Assembly (NCBI RefSeq): GCF_042453785.1 | Contig: NC_091661.1 | Location: forward strand, 28,883,501 to 28,947,500 | Direction of reading: 5' to 3' | Source of the DNA: Malus domestica | Taxonomy: Eukaryota > Streptophyta > Magnoliopsida > Rosales > Rosaceae | DNA length: 64,000 nt | Shown: positions 32,101-44,076 of the stretch, in pieces | Layout of the letters: each line of letters begins with the position of its first letter | Position numbering within the stretch: the stretch's first letter is position 1 | The notes under the pieces: generated by a model | The model's database searches: none | Told to the model about the DNA's origin: nothing | The model's input: the letters and a program-made list of their open reading frames with translations, nothing else | Program-made: the position numbers and the translations under genes

Positions 32101-33925
32101 AAGCTTGTTCGAAGGACTTTCTGAATTCCCAGGTGCGGGTTTGTCGCTATCTTCTCTAACTCGTCTTTCCACACAAGTACACTTTTGTTGTCGAGAAAAG
32201 CTCCCAAGACCTTAAGTGCTAAAGGCAGACCTTGAGTACACTTTATGAAATGACTTGACATATCACTGTATTCTCCTGTGCGTTGCTTTGTACTGAAAGC
32301 ATACTGCATAAACAGTTCAAGAGCATCATCATCATTTAACAACTCTGGCTTATATATCTGATCACCAAATCTACTTAGTGACTGTTTATCTCTAGTTGTT
32401 ATAATGATTCGACTTCCGCCACCAAATGGAGGTTGTCGTCCAATTAAAGCTTCAATTTGGAATGGATTCTCCACATTATCAAGAACAAGTAAAATCTTTT
32501 TCTTACCAACTCTTTCCACCATCTTCTGAAAACCATTTCTCAAAATCTCTGAACTCCCCACCTTAGCATTCGTGATGCTAGACAGAATTTCCGCCTGCAT
32601 ATCTAATGGTGCTTCACCTGCATCAATCGTCGGGAAACGTCCCTTCACATTTTCAAGAAAGCAACGACCTTCGAAATGATGATTGATTTTGTCATACATA
32701 GCTCTGGCGATGGTGGTTTTGCCTATACCACCCATACCCCATATTCCAACAAAGCGAACATCATCCACCTCATGACATAATAGTGAATCCATTTTCTGTA
32801 AGCGGGAATCCATTCCAACCAAACCGTTCTTTTCACTTGATGAGTTGTTGATCAATTTATCAAAAATATCATCTACAATCAACTCAATAAGCTTGGCATC
32901 ATCCCTGCAAATTTGAAAAACATGCAGTTAGTAAAACCTGCTCTTTCCTCATCTTGAAAGAAGAAGAAAATATACAAACGATGTCGTCCCAGGTGAAAAG
33001 TAAATTAAAAACAATTGAATTCTTCATCGCGAGATCTATATCAGTGGCTCCAAAGATTACAAATCAACCTTTCATTTGCGATAATTTTTTAAATTAGTTT
33101 CCTCTTCCCTTCTCATGGCATAGATAGGTGTGGTGGTGGAGAGTTTGTAGAGAGTTGGTGAGTCTTGAATTTTCTAGAGAGTAGGTTGAGAGGGTCATCA
33201 ACGTGGCCATCCTAACACCTAGGAAGTCTTATGGTTCTAGTTGTATTAACATTAATAACAAATTTAACATTAACATTTCAACAATATGTGTATGAATAAT
33301 ATCACAGATTACAAAGAAAATTAGAATTATAGTCTATAAACGAAATAAGAATTTTCTTCAAAATTAAGAAAACCAAAACATGAAATTAGCTAAATTTCTA
33401 AACTAGTAAGTTAATAAGATTATGAAGGGGTGAGAGTTACTGGTAATTTCGTGAATCCCAGCCTGATAAATTGGGAGCTCTTTGTAGAGCGGACCTCCAG
33501 TGCTGAACCTCTTCCATGTCAGCGTTGGGATCATGTTCGTGCTTAGAAAAAGCTTCCCCAAAACTTCCCTCAAGTTTACGAACATGAGAAGGATCTACTT
33601 CATAGAAAACGGGGATCACAATCTGGTGCTTCTGATCCATGCAATGCAGGATCTGGACGAGTTCTTTCAAGCACCATGTGGAAGAAGCGTAGTTTTGAGA
33701 AAAAACTACAATCGAAAGCCTTGACTCGCTAATAGCTGTCAGTAGTTGCGAAAGGTCGTTGCCTGTTCTGAGCTCTTCAGCGTCAACGAAGGTGTTGACT
33801 GACTTGTGAACTAGAGCTTTGTACAGATGGCCGATGAAGGTCTTCCGAGTGTCTTCGCCTCTAAAATTGAGGAAGACATCATATTTCCAATCGAGAACAG
33901 ATGAAGAAGACGGAGAATAAGCCAT
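29192..33925 (-). CDS. TIR-NB-ARC-LRR resistance protein (TNL)
   Basis: Four exons (33925-33441, 32904-31800, 31640-31320, 31228-29192) give 1315 residues without a break. TIR (about 10-160): WKYDVFLNFRGEDTRKTF and STWCLKEL with the predicted catalytic Glu. NB-ARC (about 165-530): P-loop GMGGIGKTT (218-226), kinase-2 LLVLDNVEN, RNBS-C SRIIITTRD, GLPLAL, and MHDLLEEMG. Exon 3 carries the first LRRs (QLWEGTK) and exon 4 some twenty LRRs with repeated LNLSGCS units. After the LRRs the last 190 or so residues hold two copies of a 93-residue acidic unit (DNNHxPT, FFSTLGxL). TNLs are intracellular receptors that detect pathogen effectors and signal through TIR NADase activity. The ATG at 33925 gives MAYSPSSSS. 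The first intron has the same phase as in the TIR-TIR genes. Confidence 0.9.
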
Positions 33926-34924
33926 TGAGAAGAACAAGATCGACTTTCAAGATGACGTTGGATTAGATGGATGCTCAACGACTGAACTCCTTCACGGTTC
34001 TCTCTGGAAAATGATCCGAAAGGAAGAGTTGCCTCGGTGAAGGAAAAGGAGATGCATCTTCAAGGGGGCATCTCGGAATGTTCCCATAAAGAAACGGTCA
34101 ACTTGGCCTAAAGTCCACTACAATTCAAATAAAATAAGATTGAGCATGTGCCTCTTTACAGTGTGGGGGAAAGTGTCGAGTCCTTACGTAACGGCGTGAA
34201 TTTGAACTTCGTCGATGATTAATATAATATCTAATTTAACAAAATTTATCGTTTGATAAAAAATAAATAAATAAAATAACATTGATATTTTGCAATAACT
34301 TGCAAGCTGCAACCACATGTATCAACCCTTAATGAGCTGTCTCATAAATCTTAATTATACATTTACCTCCATATTATTATTAAGTTTACTATTTGGGACT
34401 TTAAATTTACAGGGAGCCTGATAATTTCATGCCAAGTTTAAGTGCATGGTTCTGGTAGATGACTGAGGTAACTAGATTAATATTTTCAGTATATGTATAC
34501 ACTGTTGGGACAAGGACGTTACTGCTAATCGCTGAGACATGACGATGCTCTGGAACTAGAATCCAGATTGTTTTTTTAACCATGATCGCTTTAAAATTCA
34601 AAAGCATTGTTTGTTGTAATTTAGGGAACTGAGATGCATCTTCAAGGGGGAGCTTGGAATGTTGCCAAAAAAAGGGTCAGCTTTGGCTGAAGTCCACCTA
34701 CCAATACAAAACAAAGAAATAAGTTACATCGATATATTATATTAATCAAAGATAATGTGAAGGGAGCATCTAATCATGTGGCTAGGCTAGTTGTTGATCA
34801 AAATATTAGAATCCAATCATGTCTCATAAATCTTGTTTACTTTTGCATGATGAAGAAATTTAATTTTACGAAGGAATTTTAAAATGACGAAATTTTATTT
34901 TCTAAAATTTGTGAATTTTTTTGT
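33926..34924. other. Upstream region of the TNL gene with an internal duplication
   Basis: GAGATGCATCTTCAAGGGGG followed by a GGAATGTT block and an AAGTCCAC block occurs at about 34049-34120 and again at about 34631-34700. The TTCCTTTCGGATCATTTTCC stretch on the minus strand near 34000-34020 resembles the block upstream of the TIR-TIR genes. No gene is seen. Confidence 0.45.
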
Positions 34925-34929
34925 TTGGT

Positions 34930-37137
34930 TGAAACACCCCAACCCCTTTTTATATTTTAAAATTTGTTTAGTCCTTAATTGGTGAGCCCGTGGGGCCCAC
35001 TTGTTTTATTTTTATGTTTCCCGGTCTCCCTCTCTCTCAACTCTTCCGTATATCTCTCTATCCCTCAACCACGTATCCCTTTTCCCGTGGACTCACTAGG
35101 ACCGAGTCACCATCAGAGAGGCTCACCACGAGCCCAGGGACCCTGCCCTGCGAGTTCAACGACACGGAGCTAAGCTCCGGCGAGCATTTTCTTTCTTTTC
35201 GTTGAGGTAAATCACAAATCTCTCATTCTCGCAGTTACCTTGATGTTTGGTTGCGATTTAGAAGCTTGAACCTTCCATTTTTACGTAGATTTTGCTTCGG
35301 AAATCATTGTGGGTGAGCACACCCATTTTCCGGCGAACCGTGGACTTTGGGAGCTTTTTCCGGTCACCTCCGACCGAGTTATGGTTTTTGGAAGGTAGAA
35401 ACCTCTTTCTCTCTCTTTGTTCTTCATGTTTATACCTAGATCGGGGTCTAGAACCCATGTTTTCCGGTGACCGGAGCTGTAGCAGCTCCGGCCTTCTCTC
35501 TCTCGGCAAAACCAGGCCAGCCGGCCTCCCCTTTCCTTTCCCCTTGGGCTTTAAGCCCGTTAAACCCCCCAGCCCCTTTAGTTTTTTTAATTTTGTCCTT
35601 GTTGTTTTTAAAACCCCCCAAAGGCCTTGGGCCGATTTAATTCAAAGGGCTTAAAGCCCTGTTGTTTTTGTGAGGCCTTAAGGCCTTGTCCCGTGTGTGT
35701 GTTGTGTGAAGTGTGTGTGTGTGTGTGTTTAATTGTGGTGGGTGTGTGCGTGTGTATATGTGCATGCACATGCATGCCGTGTGTGTGTGTGTGTGTATTT
35801 GTAGTGTGTGTGTGTGTTTGGGCTAAAGCCCAAACCCCAATTCTCACCCTAATACCCTTTTAACCCAAAAACCTTAGGTTCCTAAAATCTTTTAAAACCC
35901 TAAACCCATCCAATCCCAAATCCCTTATTTTATTTAATTCAAACCCAATCTTTTAGAAAATCCTTTTATTTATTAATTATATTTTTGTGCTTAGGTAAAG
36001 TTGCTATTAAGGAAATTCGTAATCCTGATTCGCGCGATTCTTCTGCTAAGAAATATTTGTGAGGGGACCCCTTCTGAAATTACATGACTTTATAATTTAA
36101 TTGCATAAATGATTAGCATGCCTACGAATTTATAATTTGATTTATATGAAGCCTGTTGATTAAATATATTGATTTTCGTCTTGTGTTTTGGTGAGGAATT
36201 AATTGTTAGCCTATATTGAGCTATATTTTAATATATCGTATTTCTATAAAAACTATGAACTAGTAGACTATCTGATAGATGACGATAGGATGCTAGAACA
36301 TGTTTTTGAACCCCTCTTTATAGTGTGGATGATCGGTAATCTATGCTATGAAGTGGTTATTTATGAGATGTGTAAATATTTGTACGTACCTAGTAGACAC
36401 TATGCCGCCTGGGGCGAGGAACTGGTGTTGGCATTTAGGCCGGGAGAAATAATCCCTAGCTACGGGCTGAGGGACATGGAGCAGGTATTGGGCCGGTAGT
36501 TGGTAATCTCTGGCTACGGGCGCAGAGACCACGGAGCAGGCATTGGGCCGGGAGTTATATTTATTCGGTGATCTTACTAGCAGCACACCACGTTTACGAG
36601 ACGATTTACGATGTGATTACTGTTTTGATTTCCGCAATGCGTTTCCGCGATGTGACTTTTGAGATATTTTGGCATGCTAGGATTTTGTTTTAAATCCATC
36701 ACTTATTATGCCAGTAGTTTTCATTTATATAAACTGTGGAGGTTAGTATCTTAATAACTGTTTTATTATTATATATATATATATATATATACGAACTTGA
36801 TCCACTCACCTTTGTTTTGTGCCCCCATTCAGGACTTAGAATCAAGACACCTAATCCCGGCGTGAAGGCACTTCTGCAGCAGCATCTCGGATCCTCTCGA
36901 TGTAGGACTCACTCCTTTATTCATTAAATTTTATCTTAATTCTTTTTAGTGATTAGGTTTAGTTGTATGCTCTGAGCACGTTCCTTAAATTATTAATTCA
37001 TAGTATTTAAATTTCATAACCCTTATTTATTTCTTATTCTCAGCTTTTGTATCAATTAATGGCTTTCGTCACCCTCGGGTGTCGGCCAGCACGTGTCTAT
37101 CCTGGTATTCAGGAAATATCAAGGTTGGGGCGTGTCA
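34930..37137 (+). mobile_element. Solo LTR of a long-LTR retrotransposon (2208 bp)
   Basis: Starts TGAAACACCCCAAC and ends GGTTGGGGCGTGTCA. A perfect 5-bp duplication TTGGT flanks it (34925-34929 and 37138-37142). The last 60 bp match the reverse complement of the left end of the element at 37912. Both share a GTGGGGCCCAC block near the start. There is no internal region, so this is what recombination between two LTRs leaves behind. It holds GT-rich microsatellites (about 35693-35815) and an AT tract (about 36770-36791). Open frames inside are not genes. Confidence 0.8.
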
Positions 37138-37142
37138 TTGGT

Positions 37143-37906
37143 TAACCTAAAAGAACAATGGAATTGAATACGGAATTTATTATTTTTAAACCTTCAATCA
37201 TAGAAATTGAAAAATAATACATATCTACATGGAATTTAAACTTGGGAATTGAAGGTCTCAAATTCCAAGTTTTTTTTCCACACGGAATTTAAACTTGGGA
37301 ATCGATGCATGTCAATTTACAAATTTTGACTTTTAACCAAATTTTGAGTTTATTTCCCTCATCCAAACATAATGTTATGTTTAGAGACTGTAATGAGTGT
37401 AGTTGTCAAGTAGTTAGGTAGCCCTAAAGAGTTGATGGTTTAGTGAGGGGAAGGAATCAAGGAAACGAGGAGGAAAGAATTTGACTTGAGTGTAGCTTAT
37501 AATATTGAATAAGTCACCATTCACAGTGGGGATATTGATATCATAGACAAGAACCACTGGGACTTGAGGTATTTTATTTTATATTTTAAGATCTTAATTA
37601 TGTAACCTCGAGCTTAGTCAAGTTGTCTGAAAAATTATGACTAAGTGGCTACATTTTTAATCAATTTTATTTCACGATTGACATTAAGGTTAATTTTAGT
37701 TGTACATTCACATAAAATTCTCACTCAACAAAATATTCCGGTATTGAAATTTCAAGAGAAAATTGTACAAATAGTCTCTCAATTTTAATCCAATTGGAGC
37801 ATTGGTCCTTAACTAAAAATTCATGATCATTGGTCCCTTAACTCATCAAAACATGCAACTATGATCATTTTCATCAACTCTGTCAAATTGAGTCATGTTG
37901 GAATGA
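37143..37906. other. Spacer with MITE-like sequence, no gene
   Basis: 37750-37906 (TCTCTCAATTTTAATCCAATTGGAGCATTGGTCC-like, split here by diverged bases) resembles the inverse of 43821-43935. The copia-sized element between them therefore seems to have landed inside an older foldback repeat. Confidence 0.4.
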
Positions 37907-37911
37907 TCATT

Positions 37912-40337
37912 TGACACGCCCCAACCCCGATATCCCCAAATACCAGTAAATGTGTTGGCCGACACCTAAATTCATGATCATTGGTCCCAAATTCATAATC
38001 ATTGGTCCCTTAACTCATCAAAACGTGCTGGGCGACACCCGAGGGTGACAAAGCCATTTTAACATGCATGCAAGTGGTATCAATAAACGAAAGTAAATAA
38101 AATATGTAAATATAATGAAATAAGCAAATATGGAAACGTGGTCAGAGCATATAACTAATCAAGAATAATGTGAAAGAATTACTATAAAAAGGTAAGAATA
38201 AAGGAATGTGTCCTACACTGAGAAGACACGAAGATACCTATACGGAAGTGCTAATAACAGAAGAAAACCGTTTTCCTTCTAAACATACTAACCTCCTGTT
38301 TTGAAAACTCATATAATACTACATAGTAGTTTTTTTCTGAAAACTCTAACATGCCAAAAAGAATTACTTGTAGCAATAAAACAATCTCTAAAAGTAATAT
38401 CGAAATGCCCGAAGGCAAGTCCAAATAATCTCGTGAATAAAATCAGTGAAGTACTCAACTAGGGGTATCATAGTCACCCGAATGCATAATCATCACTCGA
38501 AAGTGAAGCTGTACGACATTGGGTTATGCCAGTGAAGAAATATGGTAAGTCCCATCCCCCGAAAGTAAAGTTGTACGACTCTAAGTTACGCCAGAGAAGT
38601 AAATATGACCATAAACATAACACACCGACACTAGCCATGGCTAATGAAGCTGTCTGACACTGGTTTCGCCTATGAAGCTGAGAATATGTCATACCTCAAC
38701 TGTGTCATATGGCCATAGACGTATACATACTCAAGTTGTGTGTATGTGCTGTATGATAACCCACTAGAAAAACATAGAAAACGTATCTCAAAAGCTCATA
38801 TCAACTCACCAGAGCTCAAAAACTCAAAGCCTCATCTCATAAATCCAGAATAAATCATATTCTTAAATCCATAGAATTTCATATACGAAAATCCAATAAT
38901 TCATAACCTTTCATAAAACATAAATTCGATAAATCATAAATATATTTCATGCAACGTAAAATCTGGAAATCACGCTTTTCATGAATGCAATCCTAGTATT
39001 TAATAAAAATCATGCAATTTAAATAGTTGTGAGGTCGTAGCCGTCCGAACTAGGAAATCCGGAGTCTTCGATAGTAATTGTACTAAGCATAATAGGACCA
39101 ATCAGTAAAACCCTACTATAATGATTGAATTTTGAAAAATGGAAAGCAAATTTGGAATCAGGGCGTCAAACTACCCTAAGAGGAGTCCCAAGCAAATTTC
39201 ATAAAAAGTCAACCGAGACACCGAGTCGGTCAACTACGTTAAGACTTCGGAATTTCACTAAACGGATGTCAAAAATGGACTCGAGGCATCAAAATTAGTT
39301 TAGGAAGGTTCCTGAGAAAATTTCATAGAAGTTAATTCAAGGAATATTCCAGAGAATATTCCAATGAATATCTTGGAATATTCTGGAGAATATTCCATCT
39401 GGGTCGGGTCAACGAGTCGTTGGTTAGGCCGGGTTGCTGAGTTAGCCTAGTTCCTAGATTGTTGGGTTGGGCCAAGTTAACTGGGTTGTTGGGTTGGACC
39501 AGATCACTAAGCTAGGTTGCGGGTTGGGTCGACTCAGTTGGGCTCGCAGGTTGCCAGACCCAATAAAAGAGAAGGCCGAATTTTTGGTCGGGGAACTTCT
39601 CTGACTCCGATTTGGTTCAAAACTTAACTAAACCTAGCTTATAATATATGGAATTGAAGCTTAAGAGGAGAGGAAGAGAAATATACCAGCAATAGGTCAG
39701 GTCATGGTCGGAGTTAATCAGAAAATGGCTCGAAAGCCGTCGGGTTTATCGTCGAAAACTAGAGAATTTCCCACGCATTGATTCCTGCGCCCAAACGTCA
39801 CCAAAACAACTCAAAATTAGCCTAATCGTACTCTAAAATGATGATAATGAAGTGATTTGAGGGTGCACGGTCCCTACTTCTTCGAAAAAGTCCACATGTT
39901 GCTGAAGTTCAACGGGGGAGAAAAGTACATTAGCCTCTGCCACTGTCAGGGTTCGTAACTCGTCGTCGATTCTGAGTATAGAGTGAGGAAGATTGTGGTG
40001 TGGTGTGGAGCTTGTCGGAGTGGCAAGGTAGTCCGGCGATGATGCGCATGCTTTATTTACATAGAAAGAGAGAGATAACTGAGAAAGAGAACCGGGAGAA
40101 GGGAGAGATAAGAGAGAGGTTTGAGAGCTCTAGAAGGGAATGACGCGTGGCAAGAAGTGAGATGAGGCTTTGTGTGCGTGTGGGCCCCATGATCAGAAAA
40201 TAATTATAAATAATTTAAAATATATAAATATCTCATAAAATAATTTAAATAATAAAATAATATAAAATAATAATTTCAAAAATTAAACAAATCTTTCGGA
40301 TTCGTAAACCCGTAATATTTGGGGACATGTCGTTACA
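37912..40337 (-). repeat. Complete 3' LTR (2426 bp)
   Basis: Bounded by TGACACGCCCC on the left and TCGTTACA on the right (plus strand). The part 40030-40337 is repeated at 43488-43815. Confidence 0.65.
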
Positions 40338-43300
40338 ATCTACCCCCGTTAAGAAAATTTCGTCTCCGAAATTTTAAATAACTTGCTATAAGTAAAATAC
40401 TCGAAAATAGGGAGAAAATATATATACAAGGAAGAAATCAAATTAGAGCAGTTGCATAAAAGAGAATGTCATTCTATCACGACCGGATTGCAATGATTCG
40501 TCTTTCATGGCTCCAAGCTCATACCGTCTTTCTCTTACGATATAAGAGTATAGTATAAAACTTAAATAAAAACTATAAAGTCAAAAATATGTATAATTAT
40601 GTAATAACATAAGGTCAAAATATGTATGTATAATAAGATGACATCAAAATGTCAAAAATAAATATATAACAGCGTAGGATTCAAATACTTGTACTGAATT
40701 TAAAATGAAAGTACAAATAATTCACCCAAAATTTGTAATGGCAAAAATACATATATAAATATAATAACGTAATTTAAAATATTTGAACTGAAAATGAAAA
40801 CCGAAAATGAAAACGGGTCTTGCTCAAGCATTTGTAACGTCACGTACTCCGAGAATATATGTGTGTGTCTTGAGTTGAGTCCTAACCATAACTAATTAGT
40901 AACTATTGTCGTAAACAGGCCGACTTGCCCACTTGCTTAAAGAACGTAACAAATAAGCCACCGATATTATAGTCTGCAGCCCGTAATGCTGATAACTCAT
41001 TGTTGTCTCAATAAGCAAGTAAGAAGTTCCCGAGGGTGCCAAAATACCATTTTGCCCCTCAGTGTGAGAAGGTTTATAGATCGTCCGATTTATGCCTCGA
41101 TCGCGCTCATGCACTACCCCAAAGCGCAGTAATCAGAGTTGTAAGAAGTGTTTTGACATCCACGTACACGTGAAGAACAAGGTCTTAGATAGTTAGAAGA
41201 TGTGCGTAAACGAACACTTGTCATAAAACATTTCTTTCATGATTAACCACAACAGTCGCTCTCTTGATCGAGGGGTACAAGATTGAAAACCCAAATTAGA
41301 TGAACCATAACTTTGACCACTTCCTTTGAATAACAGTTGCCGTTTCGAGCTAGACATAAAAACTGGCCCCCTAATCACCAAGTTCAGAACCTACAGTTCC
41401 ACCTTCACCAATTCTTTACTAAAATACTGCACAATCCTCAAGGCCATCCGGAATTCTTTCTGATAAGTTTGGTAAGTTTGTGAAAAGATTATGCTCCTAA
41501 TGTTCCCATCAAAACCGATATGAAACTGGGCCCACATTTCAACCGAATCGATACATCCTGAATTCTTCACGGATTTAGCGAGAAATCATGTTGAGAAGGC
41601 TAAAAGAACACTCAAGGAGTCTAAAGGTCGAAATAAATCCATTAAATCCATAGTACAAGATATATGGATTTAATATACACTTTGATGCTTGAATACATGT
41701 AAATATCTAACTTGATTATGTGGTAGCAATTGAAATAGTTGAACACTAACTCAACTTGAACGATAGTTTAATGAAAACTAACGAACGAAAAACTTAGATT
41801 TTCCTTGACCCAAAATTCACAACAATTTGTTACAACGGTAGGTCCAGGAATATTAAATCACCAGTCGTGAAGATTCACTCGATAGGGTGTTAATTGGGTG
41901 ATTGAAGGACTGACGGTCTCAACAAAAAAGCTTCAACGTCTGGGTGGTTCTCCTGAACAGTATGTATACTTCATATATGATACGAAGAGTAGTAGGGTAA
42001 CCCAAGATTGACAAAAAACATATATTAGGACCAGGAGATGAATCTGAAATTATGAACTAGGCCAATGCAAACCAAAACATCAGAGAATCTAACAAATTTG
42101 AGAATGAAGGATTCTGCTAAACGACTAAACAATTCATTTTTCATCTAGTATCAAAAGTAGAAAGTTCAAACTTGAGAATCGACTGACAAGGTTTCTTGAT
42201 GAACAAAAAGCAATGTCACATTAGTCTTTGAGAGTTCTGTGAAAGGTGAAAATAGAACAGGTTGAAAAGCATTCAGGTACCTATGTGTCTTTCTATTAAG
42301 ATTGGTAGCAACTATGTTGGCACAATCGGGGTGGTACGCGATGGTGCAATCGTAGACATTGATATATCCTATCCATTGCCGTTATAGAAGATCCAATTTT
42401 TTTCGAGTGAAGATAATTAAAAAGTTTGCGAGGTCGACAAAGATTTGACACGTTACTGCACGAAGATGGTGTCATTTTTCAAGTAAGGGTGATAGTTGTT
42501 GACTGAAAGTCGTAGGTAAGATGGTTCACTTCGTGCGTTTTCAACCGTCAAGAGACATAAGTGTTACTCGGTCATGATGCGTTGGCAAGTAGTTAAACAT
42601 TTAGTAAAAATGTCACTGTAGGATTCGAAATTGATCGACATCATCGAAAGGTGTAAGAACAACAGTCAGGTGAGACAACACTTTAATTGTCAGAAACTTC
42701 GTTGACCATCAACATCTCAAACAAAACTGACTTGTTTCCTAGCCAAAGAAAATGGAAATAGGGCTATGGTCAAAGAATCGTTGACAACTATCGGTAGAAA
42801 TCGACAAGACCGATGGTATTTCGTAATTCACAACACTCGAGAGGATTTTTGATTTCCAACTGTCACAACCTTGGATTTGGTAAGAATATCTTCTGCTATG
42901 CTCACGTCTCCCAAGAAAGTTATGTAATCTAAGCAAGGTCGACATTTAAGGAATTTGGTATAAAGTTGGATGTTGATGTTTAATAAACTGACCTCATGAT
43001 TGGAGTAGACAAGGATTTTATTGATAAGACAATCACCGAGAAATTTCCTGAGGGTCCACACGGTTTCCTTCAGCAGAGACAACAAGCTTGAGAAAACTAA
43101 TTCGGTCTACAACTGGTGCTTCTTAATTTTCTCCAACACGAACTTCGGATGTTTTAAGCCATCTCCATATAGGTATGACTCTGCCCGCCATTCCAAGGGA
43201 ATGCAAGTCGCAGAGTACCACCATCTTTTTCGATCTTCAGCAGGTCTCAATTAGATTTCATTGCACTAAGATTTCTCTATCTCATGTCACTTTTATGTAA

Positions 43301-43487
43301 ATCTGACTCTGCCCGCCATTCCTAGGGAACGCATGACGCATAGTATTGGTCCGTTGTTGAAAGTCGTCCATCATTCCAATATGTCACCGATGAGGCACAA
43401 TCTCGACATGAATTTTCATACGTCAGATAAAAGGATGTGACATTTCATGCTGAAGAAAGTTTGTACAACTGTGTCGAAAGTCACCAA

Positions 43488-43815
43488 CAACGGATGTGAC
43501 TTTTTGGCAATGATGCGCGTGCTCTATTTATAAAGAAGGAGAGGGAGAGGGAGAGAGAGAGAGATAGCTGAGAGAGAGAACCGGGAGGAGGGAGAGACAA
43601 GAGAGAGTCAGAGAGCTCTAGAAATTGGGGACGTGTGGCAAGAAGTGAGATGAGGCTTTGTGTAGGTGTGGGCCCCACGATCAGAAAATAATTATAAATA
43701 ATTTAACATATATAAATATCTCATAAAATAATTTAAATAATAAAATAATAATTTCAAAAATTAAACAAATCTTTCGGATTTGTAAACCCTTAATATTTAG
43801 GGATGGGTCGTTACA
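43488..43815 (-). repeat. Partial 5' LTR (about 330 bp)
   Basis: Matches 40030-40337 with scattered differences (AGAGAGAGA tract, GAGATGAGGCTTTGTGT, GGGCCCCA, ATAATTATAAATAATTTAA). Similarity stops abruptly near 43488, so the rest of this LTR was lost. Confidence 0.65.
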
Positions 43816-44076
43816 TCATTGCTATAATTTTGTTAAAATTGAGGGATTATTGCTCCAATTGGGATAAAGTGGAGGGGCTATTTCTCCTATTGAGTTAGAG
43901 TTGAGGGATCATTGCTATAATTTCTCTCATTTGGTTTTTCATATTTGCCCCTTGGTTCAGCCTCATGTGCGTGGCACGTGGCTTATTTTGACGGAAGTTC
44001 TAATTGAGTTGATGAAAAAAGACCATAGCTGCACATTTTGATAAGTATGAAATGGTTTGACAGATCAATGTATTCT

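Larger units (their letters stand above)
37912..43815 (-). mobile_element. Long-LTR retroelement without coding capacity (5904 bp)
   Basis: On the minus strand it starts TGTAACGACCCATCCC and ends GGGGCGTGTCA, the ends of the same family as the solo LTR at 34930. A 5-bp duplication TCATT flanks it (37907-37911, 43816-43820). A purine tract (AACGGGGGTAGAT on the minus strand, next to 40338) precedes the complete 3' LTR. The 5' LTR keeps only its first 330 bp or so. The 3.1 kb between shows no Gag, protease, integrase or reverse transcriptase motif. The family is probably Ty3/gypsy-like, judged from LTR ends only. Confidence 0.7.

Noticed and set aside
35258..36586. Several open frames inside the solo LTR, including Val/Cys-rich frames over the GT microsatellite
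   Set aside because: They lie within a 2.2-kb LTR with perfect target duplication and reflect simple repeats.
41000..41400. Possible gypsy integrase remnants in the core of the long-LTR element
   Set aside because: I could not find the zinc-binding, D-D-E or chromodomain motifs in any frame.
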